Source of the DNA: an uncultured Pirellula sp. | Lineage (GTDB): Bacteria > Planctomycetota > Planctomycetia > Pirellulales > Pirellulaceae | Length of the DNA: 39,486 nucleotides | Assembly (NCBI GenBank): GCA_903930765.1 | Contig: CAIYZV010000395.1 | Span: forward strand, 1-39,486 | Reading direction: 5' to 3' | Shown: piece after piece, positions 34,152 to 39,486 of the stretch | How the letters are laid out: each line of letters begins with the position of its first letter | How positions within the stretch are numbered: position 1 is the stretch's first letter | Made by a program: the position numbers and the translations under genes | Notes under the pieces: generated by a model | Databases searched by the model: none | What the model was told of the DNA's origin: nothing | What the model saw: the letters and a program-made list of their open reading frames with translations, nothing else

Positions 34152-36932
34152 ATGCGTTCGATCGATCATGCTCTTAGGCTGGTTCGTTTCCTTGCGAGTA
34201 TCGTCGTGGGTATTGCGTCGCTCTATTGCGAAGCAACATTAGCGCAGGATGGATCGAAGGCTGCGTCGTCTTTGGATCCACTGCTGTCCATCCGAGACGA
34301 GGAGATGGTGCACCGAGGTCCATCTGGCTCGATGGTCACGCCTGTGAATCAGCGATTGACTCCCTTTGGAAAGTTGATCGAACTCCCTGGAATGCGACCA
34401 CAGGTGATCGCGCTGTCCCCGGATGGAAGGGTTGCGGTGACATCGGGCAAGACGAGCAAGTTGGTGGTCATGCACCCCACTACGGGTGAGATCCTGGAGC
34501 GAGTTGATTTCCCAAATGAGGCACAAGTCCTGGGTGCTTCGGATCCTGCGGCGAACAATTTGAAGCCGGATACCACCGCACTGGCCAGTTTCACGGGTCT
34601 TGTTTTCTCCGCCGACGGCAAGAGTCTTTACTTGAGCAATGTCCAAGGGTCCATCAAGGTTTTTCGAGTCGAAGAGGGTGGCAAGGTTTCGCCTTCTCAT
34701 GTGATCGCGTTACCTAGTGCCGATGCCCCCAAACGGAAGCAGGAAATCCCGAGTGGATTGGCGTTCTCGGAGGATGGGGAGAAACTCTACGTCTGCGGTA
34801 ATCTTTCCAATCGATTGCATGAGATCGATGTGAGGAGCGGCAAAGTTGTACGGTCGTTCGATGTTGGAGTTGCCCCGTACGACGTCAAGGTTGTCGGCGG
34901 GACGGCAATTGTCAGCAATTGGGGAGGCCGCAGGCCGGAGGCAGGGGATTTGGTCGGACCTGCAGGCAAGGGGACGGTCGTACGAGTGGATACGGTTCGC
35001 CATACCGCCAATGAAGGCTCCGTATCATTCATCGATTTGGCGATGGGAGCGACTTCGGAGGTGATGGTGGGTTTGCATCCCTCAGGGTTGGCGGTGACCC
35101 CCGACCGAAAGGTGGTGGTGTGTGCGAATGCGGCCAGCGATCAACTGAGTTTGATCGATATTGCGGGGCGACAAGTCCTCGAGACGGTATGGGCCAAGCA
35201 CAGCCCTGCGGATTTGTTTGGCGCAACCCCCAATGCCCTCGTCTTTGATCCCTCAGGAGCCCGTTTGTATGTGGCCAACGGGACACAAAATGCGATTGCT
35301 GTTTTCGATTTTGACTCGGAGGATCGTGGCGAAACCAAAATGATCGGCATGATTCCGGTGGGTTGGTTCCCCGGAGCCATTGCGATGAACCCCGCTGAAA
35401 AGACTTTGCTGGTTGCGAATATCAAGGGGCTGCCGAGTGAGAAGCGGAAACACGGCGAGGGTGAGGGGTTCAACTCCCATCAGTACCACGGGAGTGTATC
35501 GTTGGTCCCCATCCCAGACGACGACGCTCATCTTGGAGCATTGTCGGAACAAGTCGCCAGAAACATGCGCTATGACGCGGTAGTAGCGTCTCGGAAAACA
35601 GCTCGACCCAATCAACCGTTGCGCCCGATACCCGAGCGAATCGGGGAACCGAGCGCCATCGAACATGTGGTTTACATCATCAAGGAGAATCGAACCTACG
35701 ATCAAGTATTCGGGGATCTGCAACAAGGAAGAGGGAATCGTGACCTTTGCATTTTTGGTAGAGAGATAACTCCCAATCAGCACAAGTTGGTGGAGGAGTT
35801 TGTGCTGCTCGACAATGCCTACTGCTGTGGGATCCTGAGCGCGGATGGGCATCAATGGAGTACGACCGCGATCGCCACCGATTACGTGGAAAAGAGCTTT
35901 GCATCGTTTCCGAGGAGTTACCCCGATGGTATGGAAGAGAGCGATATCGATGCCCTTGCGTATTCGCCAGCCGGGTTTCTCTGGGATAACGCAGTCAAGC
36001 ACGGAATCAGCATTCGCAATTATGGCGAATTTATGATGCCTGCGGTGAGATGGCGGGATCCAAGCAAACGCGGTGCTGTGGATTTTCTTTCCTGTTACAA
36101 AACATGGAAGGGCTTGGAGGATCTGGTTGTTTTTGAGTCGAAACCGGGAATCGAGAGTATTCGAGATTTTTCTCCGACCGATTATGTGGGTTGGAATATG
36201 TCGGTCCCCGATCAATATCGCGCCGATTTTATCTTGAAGGAACTCGCTGAGTTCGAAAAGAAAGGGGAGTACCCACGACTGGTAATTATTTGCTTGCCCA
36301 ATGATCACACGAGTGGGACGGCGAAGAATTGTCCGACACCCGCTGCATGCATGGCGGATGGTGATTTGGCCATGGGTCGAATTGTTGAGGGATTAAGCCG
36401 ATCTCGCTTCTGGCCCAAAATGGCGATCTTTTCCATCGAGGATGACCCTCAAGCGGGTTGGGACCATGTCAGTGGTTATCGCACCACGGCGTATTGCATC
36501 AGTCCGTATGCCAAACGGAAATCGGTGGTTGGTACACAATACAACACGACGAGCATACTGCGCACGATGGAGCAGATTCTGGGGTTGCCTCCGATGAACC
36601 AATTCGATGCGAGTGCGACACCGATGTTCGATTGCTTCCAGGAGGAACCCGATCTGACCCCCTTTGAGTCGGTCCCGGTAAGTGTCCCATTGGATCAGAT
36701 GAATCCAGGATCGGTTGCGGTTCTTGATCCGCTTTTAAAGCAATTGGCGGAATGGTCCGAAGAGATGAATTTTCGGGAGGTGGATCGAGCGCCTGAGGAT
36801 CGTCTCAATCGCGTCTTGTGGCATGCGATGAAGGGGAGCGAAATTCCTTATCCGGAGTGGGCGATCTCGGTTGTTGAAGACGAGGACGAGGAGGAGGAAC
36901 GGAGAGCATTGGGCCGAGGATCGCGTGAGTGA
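34152..36932 (+). CDS. Exported YncE-like beta-propeller fused to phosphoesterase
   Basis: 926 residues from the ATG at 34152. A signal peptide covers about 1-31 (ending ATLA). A seven-bladed YVTN/YncE-like propeller spans about 60-450, with blades such as PQVIALSPDGRVAVTSGKTS, GLAFSEDGEKLYVCGNLSN and GLAVTPDRKVVVCANAASDQ. From about 500 to 830 is a phosphoesterase (PF04185-type, alkaline-phosphatase superfamily). It begins HVVYIIKENRTYDQVFGD at about 503 and contains DGHQWST (about 565), LPNDHTSG (about 714) and SIEDDPQAGWDHVSGYRTT (about 760). The Asn/Asp/His residues there are the expected metal and catalytic ligands of phospholipase C/acid phosphatase relatives. The fusion is known in planctomycetes and related environmental bacteria, but the substrate is unknown. 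The C-terminus is acidic. It lies about 150 bases after hrpB and is convergent with the DUF4159 gene. Confidence 0.92.
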   Translation: MRSIDHALRLVRFLASIVVGIASLYCEATLAQDGSKAASSLDPLLSIRDEEMVHRGPSGSMVTPVNQRLTPFGKLIELPGMRPQVIALSPDGRVAVTSGKTSKLVVMHPTTGEILERVDFPNEAQVLGASDPAANNLKPDTTALASFTGLVFSADGKSLYLSNVQGSIKVFRVEEGGKVSPSHVIALPSADAPKRKQEIPSGLAFSEDGEKLYVCGNLSNRLHEIDVRSGKVVRSFDVGVAPYDVKVVGGTAIVSNWGGRRPEAGDLVGPAGKGTVVRVDTVRHTANEGSVSFIDLAMGATSEVMVGLHPSGLAVTPDRKVVVCANAASDQLSLIDIAGRQVLETVWAKHSPADLFGATPNALVFDPSGARLYVANGTQNAIAVFDFDSEDRGETKMIGMIPVGWFPGAIAMNPAEKTLLVANIKGLPSEKRKHGEGEGFNSHQYHGSVSLVPIPDDDAHLGALSEQVARNMRYDAVVASRKTARPNQPLRPIPERIGEPSAIEHVVYIIKENRTYDQVFGDLQQGRGNRDLCIFGREITPNQHKLVEEFVLLDNAYCCGILSADGHQWSTTAIATDYVEKSFASFPRSYPDGMEESDIDALAYSPAGFLWDNAVKHGISIRNYGEFMMPAVRWRDPSKRGAVDFLSCYKTWKGLEDLVVFESKPGIESIRDFSPTDYVGWNMSVPDQYRADFILKELAEFEKKGEYPRLVIICLPNDHTSGTAKNCPTPAACMADGDLAMGRIVEGLSRSRFWPKMAIFSIEDDPQAGWDHVSGYRTTAYCISPYAKRKSVVGTQYNTTSILRTMEQILGLPPMNQFDASATPMFDCFQEEPDLTPFESVPVSVPLDQMNPGSVAVLDPLLKQLAEWSEEMNFREVDRAPEDRLNRVLWHAMKGSEIPYPEWAISVVEDEDEEEERRALGRGSRE

Positions 36933-36965
36933 CGACTGGCGTCTTCGACACGAGAGTCGCGCTGC

Positions 36966-39356
36966 CTACTGCAATTGGGAGTAGAGGATCATGTTGATGC
37001 CGATGCGAAACGCATCGTCGCGCGTGTAGCCTCGGCATTGGAGCGAGTGTTTGCTCTCCATGGCGCAGCTCAGATCGTTTGGCGAGAACAGCATGACGGT
37101 GCGGCCTTGCCACTCCAGAGCCTCGATTTCTGCGGGGCCTTCGCGGCGGGATGTAGAAAGATTGTTCGAGGCGATCTCGGGATCGACCAAGGCGACATTT
37201 CGCAGGTCGAATCCTCCTGGTCCTTCTTTGAGCATGAACGGGTGGTCGGGCGGAAGGGTTTTCCACGTGGCATCCGGAAGGACTTTAGAAAACTCAGCCT
37301 TGACACTGGTTGTGAAATCGGTGGAGCCGCAAATCGCATCGCCGAGGATGACTCCACCGTTTTCAAAGTGCCGGCGCATCCCACTTCGTTCGGCATCATT
37401 GAAGGCGAAGCGGCTGCGTCCTTGGATATAGGCGATAGGATATTTCTCGAGTTCGTCGCTGCTAGCGGACAACTTGGGTGTTTTGGCTTCGACCAATGCC
37501 TTGGTTTCCCGGCGATACATTTCTAGGAGGTTCGGCAGCGATTTTGGAGTTTCATCGCCTCCTCCGCTATGCATGATTTTGGGAAGGGTCAATGAACCGC
37601 GTTCCAGGGATTGGCGATTGGAATCGGATTGCACGATTTGCACCGCGTCCAGTTTGTCCTTGAGTTCGCGACCGGTGGCGTACGCCACGACGTTTAGACC
37701 GATTTTGACCGCGTTGTCGAGTTCTGCGGTAACGCGCTTGGAGTAGGTGGGTTTCGCGCCATAGGGTTTTGCTAACTCCCAACGGCACGACAAGCTGATG
37801 GGGCTGAAGACGACGCTGGTTCGGCAGCAAGCATCGATGCCGTAGAGCCAGAATCCCTCTGGCAATGCGTCGGGTGCCACCTTCGTTTCAGCAGCCCAGA
37901 TTGGGTGGTTGGGTGGAAGTTTTTGAAGTGGTTTGTCGAAGATCAACTCCATCTCTCGTCGGAACGATTCCTCGAAGGCGTCCCCTTTGCAGCCGTTGCC
38001 GTTGCAGGCTTCACCGAAGATGAAGCCACCTTGCTCGACGTAATCTTTCAAGAGTTTTCGGTGTTGCGGAGCCAGGATGAACTCTTCGGAGCCGCTGATG
38101 AAGAGGACTGGGGTTTCGAGGAGGTCTGGGAGTGACGCGCGTTGGATCCGGACAGATTGCCAAGCCAGATCGCGTTTCCAGACCGACTCAACGTGCCCGG
38201 TTAGGTGTTGGATCGCACGTCGATGGCGATTCCAATCGCGACTTTGGGGTTCGGAGGAATGTTGCAAGTGCCCGATGACGACTTGACGTTTCCCCTTGCT
38301 CAGAAAGAGCAAAGCCATCGCCGTAGCGGCTGGCTCCGTCTCGGCGGGCGTGGATGGCATGTTGCCCCCTACCGCATTTCGGCGACGCAGGATGGCTTCG
38401 GCACCTTCGCGATACCAGTCGTGATCGCCGATAAAGCGTTGTCCGGTGAGCCGGCCCACGCGTTCGAGCGCATACATGTAGTACATGTACCATTCACCAA
38501 AGCCTGGGTTGTCGTTCATGCTGAAGTTGTTGGCCAACCATTCCAACGATATCTGAGGATCGTAACCGCGATCGGCGTTATTGCCACCGCAGCAGGATAT
38601 TCTGTCGCCGTCCACGGATGCGTCGAGGCTGGAGGACGTGTCCTCGAGGATGATGAGCGAAGCGATTCCAGCGCATGTCATGCTTCCGCGAGGGTTGGGT
38701 TCGCCGCCATAGCCCCACGTTCCGCGAGGACTCATTCGGCTCGTCCAGTACTTGCGGCTGAGCTGGAGTTTATCCTCGGGAATTTCGATACCGAGTTTGC
38801 TCGCTTCCCAAAGTGCGAGGACAGCAAACTGAGAGTTCGATTCGTCGGGCCTTCCTGCACCTTGATCGTAAGACCATCCGCCATCGCGCTGTTGGGCTTT
38901 CAACAGCCAGCGGATGTTGCGTTCGATGAGATCCCGATCACGGCCTGGATCTGCAGCGCACAGCGCCATCGCTTGCAACGAGGCTTCGTAGACCTTTTGA
39001 GGCCGATCGCGTCGGATGTATTCCATCGCCTTGACGATCTCGGGATCGGCCGGCTTTCGCCCGGAGCTAAGCAATGAGAGGACGATCAAGCTCGTCAATC
39101 CGGTCCCTTGGTCTTCGTGCCCTTGCCACGCACCGATCTTCTCCCCTTTGGCACCTCGGTTCTGGGTTCTGCGAAAGTAGCTCGTGAATTGATCGATGGC
39201 TTCTTGGACAGCGCTGGCATTGATCCCGCGCTGCGCAGCAGCATTGGGGGGTTGCGCTGCCAAGTGGCCGACCGGAATCGCGAGGATAGCGACGACGGCC
39301 AACCAAAGGGTGATGTGGGGGATGCGGCGGTTACGATACGTGTTGTGGAGAGCCAT
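36966..39356 (-). CDS. Prenyltransferase-barrel protein with two DUF4159 domains
   Basis: A 796-residue exported protein. A signal peptide covers about 1-34 (LWLAVVAILAIPVGHLAA). The first half (about 45-360) is an alpha-barrel of the prenyltransferase/squalene-cyclase repeat type, with repeats such as GTGLTSLIVLSLL, QQRDGGWSYD and GTWGYGGE. It lacks an obvious DxDD cyclase acid motif, so it is probably a structural or binding barrel. Two DUF4159 domains follow, A at about 414-562 and B at about 638-796. They are recognisable copies of each other: GGFIFGEACNG / GGVILGDAICG, KLPPNHPIW / TLPPDHPFM, SPISLSCRWE / SPNDLSCAME and IGLNVVAYA / IGINMILYS. DUF4159 has an amidotransferase-like fold of unknown role. 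The ATG at 39356 lacks a clear ribosome site. Monocistronic, with a tandem array upstream. Confidence 0.92.
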   Translation of the reverse strand: MALHNTYRNRRIPHITLWLAVVAILAIPVGHLAAQPPNAAAQRGINASAVQEAIDQFTSYFRRTQNRGAKGEKIGAWQGHEDQGTGLTSLIVLSLLSSGRKPADPEIVKAMEYIRRDRPQKVYEASLQAMALCAADPGRDRDLIERNIRWLLKAQQRDGGWSYDQGAGRPDESNSQFAVLALWEASKLGIEIPEDKLQLSRKYWTSRMSPRGTWGYGGEPNPRGSMTCAGIASLIILEDTSSSLDASVDGDRISCCGGNNADRGYDPQISLEWLANNFSMNDNPGFGEWYMYYMYALERVGRLTGQRFIGDHDWYREGAEAILRRRNAVGGNMPSTPAETEPAATAMALLFLSKGKRQVVIGHLQHSSEPQSRDWNRHRRAIQHLTGHVESVWKRDLAWQSVRIQRASLPDLLETPVLFISGSEEFILAPQHRKLLKDYVEQGGFIFGEACNGNGCKGDAFEESFRREMELIFDKPLQKLPPNHPIWAAETKVAPDALPEGFWLYGIDACCRTSVVFSPISLSCRWELAKPYGAKPTYSKRVTAELDNAVKIGLNVVAYATGRELKDKLDAVQIVQSDSNRQSLERGSLTLPKIMHSGGGDETPKSLPNLLEMYRRETKALVEAKTPKLSASSDELEKYPIAYIQGRSRFAFNDAERSGMRRHFENGGVILGDAICGSTDFTTSVKAEFSKVLPDATWKTLPPDHPFMLKEGPGGFDLRNVALVDPEIASNNLSTSRREGPAEIEALEWQGRTVMLFSPNDLSCAMESKHSLQCRGYTRDDAFRIGINMILYSQLQ

Positions 39357-39437
39357 TCTCTTAGTTTACCACATTGGGACGTGTTTGTTAAAAAGTCTGG
39401 AGTACCCCGAGCGCCAATTTCGACGCGTCTCCTGGTC

Positions 39438-39486
39438 GGGTTGTCAAAGTCGTCGTGTTGTCAAAGTCGTCGGGTTGTCACAGTCG
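39438..39486. repeat. Tandem array, 17-bp units, running off the window end
   Basis: Units at 39438, 39455 and 39472 share TTGTCAAAGTCGTC with a period of 17 bp; the third (TTGTCACAGTCG) is cut by the window edge. It lies about 80 bases upstream of the DUF4159 gene start, possibly in its promoter or leader. Confidence 0.88.

Noticed and set aside
35253-36308. 351-codon minus-strand open frame opposite the phosphoesterase gene
   Set aside because: An antisense shadow of a well-supported enzyme domain.

Overview
The window looks like chromosomal DNA of a planctomycete, most likely of the order Pirellulales. This rests on protein content: DUF4159 and DUF4350 proteins, an exported PQQ-type beta-propeller that opens with a WPQWGG motif, a Tat-exported DUF3500 protein, a lipoprotein with DUF11 repeats, a giant VCBS/cadherin protein with a C-terminal membrane segment, and a CxxxC heavy-metal-domain lipoprotein. 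Moderate GC content and weak or absent Shine-Dalgarno sequences at many starts agree. No 16S or marker tree is available, so genus is not assigned. I see no phage, transposase, CRISPR or tRNA.

Layout from left to right. (1) The 3' part of a large VCBS-repeat surface protein, followed by a small tandem array. (2) aceE-aceF, the E1 and E2 of pyruvate dehydrogenase without a local E3, closed by a clear terminator. (3) A tiny lipoprotein gene on the minus strand and a 902-residue DUF11 lipoprotein. (4) fumC on the minus strand, diverging from a deaD - tsaC - exported N-formylglutamate-amidohydrolase-like cluster. (5) A tightly coupled minus-strand operon: RDD - SpoIIM-like - polytopic membrane protein - DUF4129 - DUF4350. 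(6) A DUF3500 gene and a PQQ-propeller gene, convergent on a shared bidirectional terminator. (7) An orphan Flp-type pilin and a metal-domain lipoprotein around a largely empty stretch. (8) dnaE, hrpB and a YncE-propeller/phosphoesterase fusion, all on the plus strand. (9) A convergent gene for a prenyltransferase-barrel protein with two DUF4159 domains.

Housekeeping functions (pyruvate oxidation, fumarase, replication, RNA helicases, tRNA t6A synthesis) alternate with envelope and export genes. The most system-like block is the five-gene membrane operon. Three of its four junctions are ATGA overlaps and the fourth has a 1-base gap. It resembles the partners of MoxR-ATPase/DUF58 clusters, but no MoxR or DUF58 gene is adjacent. 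A second theme is repeated creation of short tandem duplications with units of 17-21 bp: four arrays between genes and two in-frame copies inside genes. A run of nine G's inside the surface-protein gene is a candidate phase-variation site.
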